Shown: positions 1-5,648 of the stretch, in pieces | Numbering within the stretch: the stretch's first letter is position 1 | Layout: every line of letters begins with the position of its first letter | Assembly (NCBI GenBank): GCA_029776555.1 | Contig: JAKOSZ010000316.1 | Span: 1 to 5,648, forward strand | DNA length: 5,648 nt | From: Bacillota bacterium | Lineage (GTDB): Bacteria; Bacillota; Clostridia; Acetivibrionales; JAKOSZ01 | Direction of reading: 5' to 3' | Program-made: the position numbers and the translations under genes | The notes under the pieces: model-generated | What the model saw: only the letters and a program-made list of their open reading frames with translations | What the model was told of the DNA's origin: nothing | Databases searched by the model: none

Positions 1-116
1 CCCTACATCCAACCTGTTCACACAACCTCAAAAATTTCTAAAAAAACATCTAAATCGTGCACTCACGAAGGCTGACATCCAACCTGACCACTCGCCAAGC
101 GCTGACATCTAAATCG
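1..116. repeat. Alternating short direct repeats, possible end of an insertion sequence
   Basis: Two 12-bp motifs alternate: ACATCCAACCTG at 5-16 and 75-86, and ACATCTAAATCG at 46-57 and 105-116. Starts are 41, 29 and 30 bp apart. The second and third units are also alike beyond the motif: both contain CACTC, then a CGAAG/CCAAG-like stretch, then GCTGACATC. On the minus strand each of the two right-hand motifs reads GATGTCAGC. Several spaced copies of a short site near an edge are typical of transposase-binding ends, and the GATGTCAGC wording recalls IS21-family ends; that assignment is from memory and is an inference. No transposase gene is in the window, so any element would lie to the left of position 1. 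Confidence 0.45.
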
Positions 117-234
117 CTCTGTCACAAGGTTTTTTAGCTGTTTCGACTTGTTCTCATGAAGTGAAAATTAGCTAATTTATGTGCAGTGGTTTTTGGGATG
201 GAAACCTCGAAATGCCCTTATATCAAGGTTTTTT
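117..234. other. Non-coding spacer downstream of the methyltransferase gene
   Basis: There is no credible gene here. It contains a perfect 14-bp palindrome, AAATTAGCTAATTT, at 165-178, and the string CAAGGTTTTTT occurs twice (125-135 and 224-234), the second copy running into the methyltransferase stop codon. I see no convincing intrinsic terminator for that gene on the minus strand: there is no GC-rich stem followed by a T run in that direction. Confidence 0.5.
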
Positions 235-1548
235 TTACACTTGATTTTTCACCTTTGACATCAATACTACCGTCTCAACATGCGGTGTGTGGGGGAACAT
301 GTCCACGAGCTTTACACGCTGCGCCTGGTAGCCGGCGGCTGCCAGCTCTTTTAAGTTTTCGGCCAGGGATTTGGGATTGCAGGAAACATACACTATCGTC
401 GGCACCCGGCAGTCTATTATCTGCCTGAGGGCTTTAGAGGATACACCCGGCCTGGGAGGGTCGACGATGACTATATCAGGCTTTTCTTCAATCTCTCTAA
501 GCTTTTCTCCCACATCCCCTGCAATAAAAGTCACGTTCCTTATACCGTTGGCGGCGGCGTTTTTCCTGGCTGCCATCACCGCATCCTCCACAAGCTCAAC
601 CCCGTACACATGCTTAGCCCCTTCCGCCGCAACCTGGGCTATGACCCCGGTACCGCAGTAGAGGTCATACACCACTTTCCCCCCGGTGTCTCCCAGGTAT
701 TCCCTCACGGTGCTGTACAGGACTTCCGCAGCCAGGCTGTTCGTCTGGAAGAAGGAAAAGGCCGAAATTTCAAATGTCAGCCCCAGGATCTCCTCTACAA
801 TATAATCCCGCCCGTAAAGGATGTCGTACTTCTCACCGATTACCGCATCGCCCATAGAATCGTTGCGTGTATGCAGCACTCCCGCAATTTTTGAACCGGT
901 GTTCAGCTCAAGAAGGCGCTCAACAAAAGGAGAAAGGTCGTATTCCATCTGGGATGTGGTTACCAGGTTGACAAGCAGCTCCTTTCTCCTGAAGGATTTC
1001 CTGATAACCAGGTGCCTCAGGTATCCCTCATGGTTCAGCTTGTTGTAATGGGGGATCCCTCTCTCCTTAAAAAAGGCGAGGGTTGCCTTAAGGACCATGT
1101 TGAAATCCTCATCCACTATCCTGCAGCGGTCAGTGGTGATAACGCTGTAAAATTTCCCCGTATGGTGCAGCCCCAGCGTCATTTCGCCGCCCTTTTCCAG
1201 GTTTCCGAAGGTAAACTCCATCTTGTTGCGATAAGCGTACATAAGGGGGCTTTCCGCTATTCCGCCATAGGAAAATCCCTTTATGCCCGACTGCTCCAAA
1301 AGCTTCAGGACTTCCCTCTCCTTCTGTTTCAGCTGAATGTCATAGGGGATGCGTAAGAAAGCGCACCCCCCGCAATCGCTGTCATGGGGACAAATGGGCT
1401 CTGCCCGTTCCACGACGGGCTCCAGTATACTGAGAATGGTCCCTTCAGCCCTGTTTTTCCGTATTTTGTTAATTCTAACCCTGGCCTTTTCGCCTGCCAG
1501 GGCGTTTTTTATCTCGACGGTCCTGCCGTCGACCCTTGCCAGCCCCAC
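235..1548 (-). CDS. rlmD: 23S rRNA (uracil-5-)-methyltransferase, RlmD/RlmCD (RumA) family
   Basis: This enzyme uses S-adenosylmethionine to methylate carbon 5 of uridine in 23S rRNA (U1939 in the E. coli RlmD reaction; some Gram-positive homologues also modify U747). Numbered from the GTG start, a TRAM RNA-binding domain lies at about 1-45. A [4Fe-4S] cluster site has Cys53, Cys59, Cys62 (CGGC) and Cys142. Residues FFQTN (266-270) and the SAM loop DLYCGTG (295-301) follow, then DPPRPG (363-368), the catalytic Cys390 in YVSCNP and the likely base Glu425 in HVETVV. Every expected key residue is present and the 437-residue length is close to normal. The start is uncertain. GTG at 1548 has only a weak upstream AGG and removes the first TRAM strand. 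The frame stays open upstream to a TGA at 1591-1593, and three codons before that is an ATG (1600-1602) with a well-spaced AGGAG. The symbol is assigned by family; the exact target uridine cannot be read from sequence. Confidence 0.93.
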   Translation of the reverse strand: MGLARVDGRTVEIKNALAGEKARVRINKIRKNRAEGTILSILEPVVERAEPICPHDSDCGGCAFLRIPYDIQLKQKEREVLKLLEQSGIKGFSYGGIAESPLMYAYRNKMEFTFGNLEKGGEMTLGLHHTGKFYSVITTDRCRIVDEDFNMVLKATLAFFKERGIPHYNKLNHEGYLRHLVIRKSFRRKELLVNLVTTSQMEYDLSPFVERLLELNTGSKIAGVLHTRNDSMGDAVIGEKYDILYGRDYIVEEILGLTFEISAFSFFQTNSLAAEVLYSTVREYLGDTGGKVVYDLYCGTGVIAQVAAEGAKHVYGVELVEDAVMAARKNAAANGIRNVTFIAGDVGEKLREIEEKPDIVIVDPPRPGVSSKALRQIIDCRVPTIVYVSCNPKSLAENLKELAAAGYQAQRVKLVDMFPHTPHVETVVLMSKVKNQV

Positions 1549-1615
1549 CGAGGGGTACCTGGTATCTTCAATATATACGTCAATAACTTCTCACCTTCTC
1601 ATAGTCCTCTCCTGT
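1549..1615 (-). other. Interrupted 5' end of the methyltransferase gene (SD-ATG followed by in-frame TGA)
   Basis: An AGGAG Shine-Dalgarno sequence (1611-1615 read antisense, hence minus-strand) lies 6 nt before ATG at 1602-1600. The frame reads Met-Arg-Arg-stop, then Glu-Val-Ile-Asp-Val-Tyr-Ile-Glu-Asp-Thr-Arg-Tyr-Pro-Ser, directly into the TRAM sequence of the long frame. The residues after the stop look like the normal first TRAM strand. Changing TGA to GGA would give Met-Arg-Arg-Gly-Glu-Val-Ile, which resembles usual family N-termini. A second purine-rich stretch, AAGGTGAG, overlaps the stop and could serve a non-standard ATT start at 1584-1582 or reinitiation. Sequencing error, a true nonsense mutation and recoding are all possible. 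Confidence 0.7.
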
Positions 1616-1703
1616 TCCGCTTCGCTTACACCTCTGTATTTTCTGATTCTTCCGATGCGAACCTGCTGCCGGAAAACTTTATAAGTCTACGGTCAATTCC
1701 TTC

Positions 1704-2570
1704 TTAAATTTTTCCGCTGCTGCCGCCGCCTCCGGAACGGCCTCCGCCGCCGGAAGAGCCCCTGAAGCCCCCGCCGCCGGAGGAGCCCCTGAAACCTCCG
1801 CCTCCGAAGCCTCCCCCGCCGAATCCTCCGAAGCCGCCTCTTCCGTGTCCCCCACGCAAAAAGCCCGTTAGAATAATAATCCTTAATATCGTAGAGGTTA
1901 TCCTGAACCGGAAGAACACAAAGTCAAATACCAGGAAAAGTACCAGGAATATGGGAAACACGATGTCTTCCGGACTTTCGCTGCGGGCACGGTCAGGGAG
2001 CGCAGGACCAACAATCCCGGGCTTACCGGCTTTGACCTTAGCGATTTCAGCTTCAAGGGCCTCCTCGGCACCGTATTCCTCCGCCACTTCCCTGGCAATG
2101 GCCAGGTACCCGTTTAAAAATCCGCTGTCAAAGTCGTCATGCACCGTATAGGGTTTAATATATTTTTCCCGGATATCGGCAGTCTCAATATCGGTAAGCG
2201 CGCCTTCGAGCCCATAGCCCACCTCAATCCTGAGGAGCCTCTCATCGTTCACGTACAGCATCAAAACCCCGTTGTCCTTGTCCTTCTGGCCGATTCCCCA
2301 CTTCTCAAAGAGCTTGTAGGCATATCTCTCCAAATCCTCACCCTGGAGTGAAGCTATTGTCACAAGCACAACCTGAGCGCTTGTCAAGTCTTCCAGGGCT
2401 ATCCCGATACTCTGGATTTCAGCCTCAGTTTCCTGGGAAATAACCCCGGCAAAATCGTTAACGAAGAACTCACGGGTCGGCGAAGGGTATTGAGGTTCCG
2501 CGGCAACCGTCACCGGAAATGCCGTCAAAAGAACCAGCAAAAATACAATCACCCTGGCTAGCCTGCCCAC
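1704..2570 (-). CDS. TPM-domain (YgcG-like) membrane protein with glycine-rich tail
   Basis: This belongs to the TPM_phosphatase domain family; some plant members (TLP18.3) have acid phosphatase activity, but the bacterial role is unclear. Residues 1-24 form a signal peptide likely cleaved after VTVAA. The TPM domain spans about 34-165 and carries the hallmark stretches FVNDFAGVI (36-44), WGIGQKDKDNGVLML (91-105) and RIEVGYGLEGALTD (114-127). A hydrophobic segment at 204-220 and a second at about 225-238 anchor it, leaving a glycine-rich C-terminus (240-286) with two perfect copies of FRGSSGGGG. The domain would face outside the membrane. The GTG start at 2570 is chosen because GGAGG lies 6 nt upstream. 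An overlapping ATG at 2572 is in another frame and stops after four codons. It follows lemA by 26 bp and surely shares its transcript; the two families are frequent neighbours, suggesting a joint envelope role. Confidence 0.93.
   Translation of the reverse strand: MGRLARVIVFLLVLLTAFPVTVAAEPQYPSPTREFFVNDFAGVISQETEAEIQSIGIALEDLTSAQVVLVTIASLQGEDLERYAYKLFEKWGIGQKDKDNGVLMLYVNDERLLRIEVGYGLEGALTDIETADIREKYIKPYTVHDDFDSGFLNGYLAIAREVAEEYGAEEALEAEIAKVKAGKPGIVGPALPDRARSESPEDIVFPIFLVLFLVFDFVFFRFRITSTILRIIILTGFLRGGHGRGGFGGFGGGGFGGGGFRGSSGGGGFRGSSGGGGRSGGGGSSGKI
1740..1793 (-). repeat. 27-bp tandem duplication in the glycine-rich tail
   Basis: Residues 260-268 and 269-277 of the TPM-domain protein are both FRGSSGGGG, encoded by two adjacent 27-bp copies with only minor differences. 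The surrounding GGN-rich DNA makes copy-number change by slippage likely. Low-complexity tails of this kind are normal for the family. Confidence 0.7.
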
Positions 2571-2596
2571 ATTTCACCTCCACCTTTCCTTATAAC

Positions 2597-3190
2597 TCAG
2601 TCAAACTTGATTTCGGGAGCTTTTTGCGCTTCCGGGTCGGCCTTATAGTATTCCTTGGGGGTAAAGCCCAGCATCCTGGCCATTATGCTGCCGGGAAACC
2701 TTTTCACTTTCAGGTTGTACTCATTTACCGCATCAATGAAGCGGTCCCTTTCCACGGATATCCGGTTTTCACTGCCTTCAATGGCTGTCATCAAATCGTG
2801 GAATTGCTGGTTTGACTTAAGCTCAGGATAGTTTTCCACCACTACAAGGAGCTGTCTCAACGCTGAAGTCAGCAAGGCGTCGGCTTCCGTCTTGCTCTTT
2901 ATGTCCTGGCTATTGTCCTGGAGCACCGCCCTGGCACGGGCAATATCCCCGAATATTTTTTCCTCATGCTTCATATAGCCTTTTGCCACTTCAACCATAG
3001 GAGTTATAGTGTCAAACCTGCGCTGCATTTTGTTCTCAACATGGCTCCAGGCCTGATCAATCTTCGCTTCTGCTTCAACAAGCCCATTATATGTTGAAAA
3101 CAGGCTTGCTGCTATTATTATAACCAGAAGCACTACAAGACCCCACTTAATCCACCTTCCAAAAGGATATGCGCCGAGATAGTTGCTCAT
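2597..3190 (-). CDS. lemA: LemA family membrane protein
   Basis: LemA proteins are small membrane-anchored helical proteins of poorly defined function. The 197 residues begin with a short N-terminus and a transmembrane segment at about 15-32 (GLVVLLVIIIAASL core), followed by a long helical domain. Family landmarks are clear: YNGLVEAE (34-41), AWSHVENKMQRRFDTITP (47-64), VAKGYMKHE (68-76), YPELKSNQQF (121-130), ENRISVERDRF (141-151), AVNEYN (154-159) and the C-terminal FPGSIMARMLGF (165-176). The length is typical. ATG at 3190 is preceded by GGGGAGG with a 7-nt spacer, so the start is secure. It is the first gene of the lemA-TPM unit and has its own promoter about 30 bp upstream. The usual DLIPNLV wording is here DTITPMV, a mild variant. 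Confidence 0.95.
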   Translation of the reverse strand: MSNYLGAYPFGRWIKWGLVVLLVIIIAASLFSTYNGLVEAEAKIDQAWSHVENKMQRRFDTITPMVEVAKGYMKHEEKIFGDIARARAVLQDNSQDIKSKTEADALLTSALRQLLVVVENYPELKSNQQFHDLMTAIEGSENRISVERDRFIDAVNEYNLKVKRFPGSIMARMLGFTPKEYYKADPEAQKAPEIKFD

Positions 3191-3197
3191 TTTACTA

Positions 3198-3250
3198 CCT
3201 CCCCTTTCTTGATAGTTTCATTATACCACCTGGTCTGCTCCAATTGTAAA
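3198..3250 (-). promoter_or_regulatory. Extended -10 promoter and ribosome binding site for lemA
   Basis: On the minus strand TATAAT (3225-3220) is preceded directly by TGG (3228-3226), giving a perfect extended -10 box TGNTATAAT. A TTTACA -35-like box lies at 3250-3245; the 19-bp spacer is long, but an extended -10 tolerates that. Transcription would start near 3213, leaving a leader of about 20 nt that carries the GGGGAGG ribosome binding site (3204-3198). This is a typical housekeeping sigma-A promoter for lemA, the TPM gene and possibly the methyltransferase. Confidence 0.75.
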
Positions 3251-3318
3251 AGAAGTCGTCACTCGAGACAATAATATGCTTTCGTAAGCCTTTTCAGTTA
3301 TCCATCCCCCCTTTTTTT

Positions 3319-3386
3319 ATATCGAGTATATAAATATTGTGTGTCGCTCTATAATATAGAGTATATTAGTATATAATATATGTCAA
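3319..3386 (-). promoter_or_regulatory. AT-rich region with perfect palindrome and possible second promoter
   Basis: This segment is almost entirely A and T. It contains a perfect inverted repeat, CTCTATA-A-TATAGAG (3347-3361). On the minus strand a consensus TTGACA (3386-3381) is followed after 15 bp by TATACT, a somewhat short spacing for a promoter directed at lemA; the palindrome sits just downstream, where an operator could be. GAGTATAT occurs twice (3324-3331, 3359-3366). TATAAT also occurs on the plus strand (3350-3355, 3372-3377), so direction is not certain. Confidence 0.35.
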
Positions 3387-3436
3387 TAGTAAAATAGAAA
3401 AAATTTATAAATTTTTCTTTTGCAGCAGATAAAATG

Positions 3437-4097
3437 GTGAAGATGGGCGCTGTCATGAATGGATAACATTGTATTGATGGAGATGGCCGCTGTAATAAAC
3501 AGTTAAAAGATATTTTTGGCGGAGACGGCTGCTGCTGTGAACAGATAACAGTCTTCTTTGGTGAAGATGGATGCTGCAGTGAAAGGATAATAGTCGTTTT
3601 TTGCAAAAGCGCCTGCTGTTTTGAACGGATAACAGCTATATTTGTTGAAGATGGGCGCTGTCATGAATGGGAACAGCTATCTTTGGTGAAGATGGCTGTT
3701 GTTATGAGCGAGTAACCGTTATCTTTGACAAATTTGGCTGCTGTTATGAAAGGGTAACAGCTATGTTTGGTAAAGATTGCTGTCTTCATGAAAGGTTAAC
3801 AGATCTTTTGAAAAGCCTGCTGTCTTGAAACGGGTAACAGCTGTATTCGGCGAAGACGGATGCTGTCATAAGTGGATAACACTATATTTGATAAAGCTGA
3901 CTGCTTTAATAAACGGGGAACCGTTATCATTGACGAAGCCGACTGCTGTCATGAACAGATAATAGTTACATTCGCCGAAGCTGCCTCCCGTCTTTAGCAG
4001 ATAACAGCTATATTGGCAAATTGGCTGCTTTCCAGCAGGGATAACAGTTATATTCGGCGAAGCTGCAAGCTGTCCCCAATAGATAACAGCCATCTTT
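3437..4097. repeat. Tandem array of 16 degenerate ~41-bp hairpin-forming units
   Basis: Sixteen units begin at 3437, 3477, 3519, 3561, 3602, 3645, 3686, 3728, 3770, 3811, 3850, 3891, 3933, 3975, 4016 and 4057; lengths are 39-43 bp. A rough consensus is GTGAAGATGGCTGCTGT, then CATGAACGGAT, then AACAGCTATATTTG. The end of one unit and the start of the next form an inverted repeat. The best case is AACAGCTATCTT (3672-3683), loop TGGTG, AAGATGGCTGTT (3689-3700): 12 pairs if G-U is allowed. A decayed partial unit precedes the array (about 3418-3436). Variable unit length and stops in all frames argue against a protein. There are no constant repeats with unique spacers, so it is not CRISPR. It resembles BIME/REP-like or other palindromic repeat arrays; I do not recognise the family. 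Confidence 0.85.
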
Positions 4098-4308
4098 AAA
4101 AAATAAAGAGGAGGATCCCTTCCATGCACTGCATGGACGGTCACCCATGTCACTGCACAGGGAAATTGGCCCCTTTTGTTCCTGGCAGGAATAAATGATA
4201 CACGAAATTAACGACAGCTATCTTTTAAAAAGAGAATTTCCCGGTGGCTGGAAAGAAGAACCGCCCCTTTGAGTCATACGATCCCCTGGGTCATAGTAGA
4301 TAATATTG
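4098..4308. other. Non-coding region with inverted repeats and repeat fragments
   Basis: There is no credible gene. A perfect hairpin TCCATGC-ACT-GCATGGA lies at 4121-4137. It overlaps a longer imperfect one, TGCACTGCATGG (4125-4136) with CCATGTCACTGCA (4145-4157), so the two cannot form together. ACAGCTATCTTT at 4214-4225 matches the right arm of the array units. AGAACCGCCCCTTT at 4257-4270 is a loose copy of the AGAACCGTCCCCTT repeat found near the transketolase gene. Confidence 0.5.
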
Positions 4309-4349
4309 ACGAAGATGGGTGTTTTCCTGGACGGATAACAGCCATCTTT
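4309..4349. repeat. Isolated copy of the array unit
   Basis: This 41-bp segment has the same order of landmarks as the array units: ACGAAGATGGG, a TCCTGGACGGAT middle, then AACAGCCATCTTT. It lies about 210 bp beyond the end of the main array. Sequence after it (about 4350-4380) matches the sequence after the last array unit (4098-4130), so unit and flank were duplicated together. Confidence 0.75.
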
Positions 4350-4372
4350 AAAATTAAAGGGAATGATTCCCT
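4345..4372 (-). terminator. Possible intrinsic terminator of the transketolase operon
   Basis: Read on the minus strand, the inverted repeat AGGGAATCATTCCCT (4372-4358) folds into a 6-bp stem with a 3-nt loop, followed by the T-rich TTTAATTTT. It lies about 120 bp past the transketolase stop. The stem is short and the T tract is broken, so activity is uncertain. Confidence 0.35.
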
Positions 4373-4388
4373 CTATGTACTGTATAAG

Positions 4389-4477
4389 AGAACCATCCCC
4401 TTGTCTCCTCCTCATGTGCACAAAAGAACCGTCCCCTTGTGCTCTTGCGCACAAAAGAACCGTCCCCTTGTGCTCCT
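4389..4477. repeat. AGAACCGTCCCCTT repeats (tandem 31-bp pair plus a diverged copy)
   Basis: Two nearly identical 31-bp units lie at 4416-4446 and 4447-4477. Each contains a 25-bp inverted repeat, GCACAA...TTGTGC (4418-4442 and 4449-4473), with AGAACCGTCCCCTT inside. A diverged copy, AGAACCATCCCCTT, is at 4389-4402 and another loose copy is at 4257. On the minus strand the core reads AAGGGGACGGTTCT. Short palindromic elements with this wording recur in Clostridia genomes as I recall, sometimes near Y1/REP-associated transposases; that link is inference. They begin 13 bp past the transketolase stop codon. Confidence 0.75.
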
Positions 4478-4489
4478 TGTGCTCTGCCC

Positions 4490-5434
4490 CTATTTTTTCT
4501 TCATCTTCATGGCCTCTTTGGCTTTCTTTACTATGCTGCCCGCGGTAAGGCCGTACATCTCAAGGAGGTGGTCGGGTTTCCCGGATTTGCCGAACTTGTC
4601 CTCGATGCCGACCATTTTAAGGGGCACGGGGCAGTTCTGTACCAGGACTTCCGCCACAGCTCCTCCCAGTCCGCCGATTACGGTGCCTTCTTCAGCGGTC
4701 ACCAGGGCGCCGGTCTCCCGGGCCGCTTTTATAATAAGCTCTTCATCGATTGGCTTTATTGTGTGCATATCAATAACCCTGGCCCGGATGCCTTCCTCCC
4801 GCAGGAGTTTTTCCGCCTCAAGGGCGATGTGCACCATGAGCCCTGTCGCTATTATGGCAAGGTCATCTCCCTGGGTCAGGACAACACCCTTGCCGATTGT
4901 AAAGTCCAGGTCTACCCCCTCATATATGACCGGCACCGCAGGGCGGCCCAGCCTCAGGTACACGGGGCCGTCATGCTCGATGGCCGCCTTTACGGCAAGC
5001 CTCGTTGCCACGCCATCGGCGGGGCAGATCACCGTCATGTTGGGCAGTGACCTCATAATGGCTATGTCCTCCAGCGCCTGGTGGGAAGCCCCGTCCTCCC
5101 CTACCGATATGCCCGCGTGGGAAGCCCCGATCTTTACATTGAGATTGGGATAGCAGACCGAATTCCTTATCTGTTCGCAGGCGCGCTGGGAAGCAAATAT
5201 GGCAAAAGTGCTGGCAAAGACGATTTTCCCGCATGAGGCCAAGCCCGCAGCCACGGCCATCATGTTGCCTTCGGCTATGCCCATGTTGAAAAACCTGTCG
5301 GGGTATTTCTTTTTAAACACTTCCGTCTTGGTGGACTTGGAAAGGTCCGCGTCCAGCACCACTATCCTCTCATCGCCGCCAAACTCGGCCAGTGCGTTTC
5401 CGTATGCATCTCTCGTGGCAATCTTCTGACTCAT
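4490..5434 (-). CDS. Transketolase, C-terminal subunit
   Basis: This is the second half of a two-gene transketolase, a thiamine-diphosphate enzyme that moves two-carbon units between sugar phosphates in the cytoplasm. Its 314 residues comprise a pyrimidine-binding domain (about 5-170) and a C-terminal domain (about 185-305). Landmarks are VVLDADLSKST (25-35), RFFNMGIAEGNMMAVAAGLA (47-66) with Glu55 as the cofactor-activating glutamate, FASTFAIFASQRACEQIR (73-90), GEDGASHQALEDIAIMRS (112-129) and YLRLGRP (159-165). ATG at 5434 is chosen over an in-frame start at 5467. It has GGAGG 9 nt upstream, begins at the conserved region, and lies one base after the stop of the N-terminal subunit, whereas the longer form would overlap that gene by 30 bp. 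The ribosome binding site lies inside the upstream gene, which points to translational coupling and equal subunit amounts. The 1-deoxyxylulose-5-phosphate synthase family is related, but the split layout indicates transketolase. Confidence 0.95.
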   Translation of the reverse strand: MSQKIATRDAYGNALAEFGGDERIVVLDADLSKSTKTEVFKKKYPDRFFNMGIAEGNMMAVAAGLASCGKIVFASTFAIFASQRACEQIRNSVCYPNLNVKIGASHAGISVGEDGASHQALEDIAIMRSLPNMTVICPADGVATRLAVKAAIEHDGPVYLRLGRPAVPVIYEGVDLDFTIGKGVVLTQGDDLAIIATGLMVHIALEAEKLLREEGIRARVIDMHTIKPIDEELIIKAARETGALVTAEEGTVIGGLGGAVAEVLVQNCPVPLKMVGIEDKFGKSGKPDHLLEMYGLTAGSIVKKAKEAMKMKKK

Positions 5435-5435
5435 G

Positions 5436-5648
5436 TCACTCCACCTCCAATTCTGCAAGAATGGCATCCAGTTCCGCTATAGCCTTGTCACGCTGTTCCT
5501 TGTTTGGGGCAGACCCGTGCCAGCCCACCTGGTTTTCCATAAACGAAACGCCTTTGCCCTTTGTGGTTTCCGCCACTATCATTGTGGGCATCCCCACGGT
5601 CTTTTTGGCCTTGTCCAGGGCGTCAAAAATCTCAGTAAAATCGTGGCC
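5436..5648 (-). CDS. Transketolase, N-terminal subunit (partial, C-terminal end only)
   Basis: The last 70 codons of the thiamine-pyrophosphate domain subunit are present; the start lies beyond the right edge. The fragment includes GHDFTEIFDALDKA, then PTMIVAETTKGKGVSFMEN and WHGSAPN, the standard signatures near the end of the transketolase pyrophosphate domain, and finishes with an acidic helical tail. It stops with TGA at 5438-5436, one base before the ATG of the C-terminal subunit. The two products form the active heteromer. Confidence 0.94.
   Translation of the reverse strand, partial: GHDFTEIFDALDKAKKTVGMPTMIVAETTKGKGVSFMENQVGWHGSAPNKEQRDKAIAELDAILAELEVE

Noticed and set aside
216..236. 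Plus-strand terminator (CCTT/AAGG with a T8 run)
   Set aside because: The stem has only four pairs and no plus-strand gene precedes it.
2558..2572. ATG start for the TPM-domain gene
   Set aside because: This ATG is in a different frame and meets TAG after four codons; the GTG two bases later opens the real frame.
3349..3606. Minus-strand open frame with a 14-residue periodicity
   Set aside because: The periodicity comes from 42-bp repeat units that happen to keep frame. Later units of other lengths break it, and there is no start signal or recognisable domain.
3437..4097. CRISPR array
   Set aside because: The whole unit is repeated and degenerate; there is no constant repeat alternating with unique spacers, and no cas gene is nearby.
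3866..4153. Minus-strand open frame in the array
   Set aside because: It again follows the repeat units, has no family resemblance and no ribosome binding site, and does not continue through the other units.
4269..5153. 294-codon plus-strand open frame
   Set aside because: Most of it lies antisense to the well-supported transketolase gene and its composition is that of a shadow frame.
5435..5467. Longer N-terminus for the transketolase C-terminal subunit
   Set aside because: It would overlap the upstream subunit gene in another frame, has no suitable ribosome binding site and adds residues not typical of the family.

Overview
The window looks like chromosomal DNA from a Gram-positive, Clostridia-like bacterium (Bacillota). 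This is inferred from strong GGAGG-type ribosome binding sites, mixed ATG/GTG starts, a transketolase split into two subunits, a LemA/TPM-domain gene pair and an RlmD/RlmCD-type rRNA methyltransferase. All five recognisable genes are on the minus strand, so the window is described here from right to left.

Right end (4490-5648): the last 70 codons of the N-terminal subunit of a two-gene transketolase, then the complete C-terminal subunit. One base separates them, so they are almost certainly translationally coupled. Together they form a thiamine-diphosphate transketolase of the non-oxidative pentose phosphate pathway.

Middle (3191-4489): about 1.3 kb without a credible gene, but highly structured. 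Next to the transketolase stop are two nearly identical 31-bp repeats carrying AGAACCGTCCCCTT, with two looser copies further away. Then comes a patch of inverted repeats and stray repeat copies. Next is a tandem array of 16 degenerate units of about 41 bp (3437-4097). Adjacent units join in imperfect palindromes whose arms change together, so the array is effectively a string of hairpins. A very AT-rich stretch with a perfect 7+1+7 palindrome follows, and then a clear extended -10 promoter.

Left-centre (1704-3190): lemA and a TPM-domain (YgcG-like) membrane protein gene, 26 bp apart, an arrangement common in bacteria. Both products are probably envelope proteins.

Left (235-1602): an RlmD-family 23S rRNA uracil-5 methyltransferase with all catalytic and iron-sulfur residues. 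Its best start signal (ATG at 1602) is followed by an in-frame TGA at codon 4; the uninterrupted frame begins later, at a weak GTG.

Left margin (1-234): no gene. It holds alternating ACATCCAACCTG / ACATCTAAATCG repeats next to TGTCAGC motifs, which resemble the end of an insertion sequence (possibly IS21 family) lying mostly outside the window.

The most interesting items are the hairpin array, the early stop in the methyltransferase gene, and the mobile-element-like repeats on both sides of otherwise ordinary housekeeping genes.
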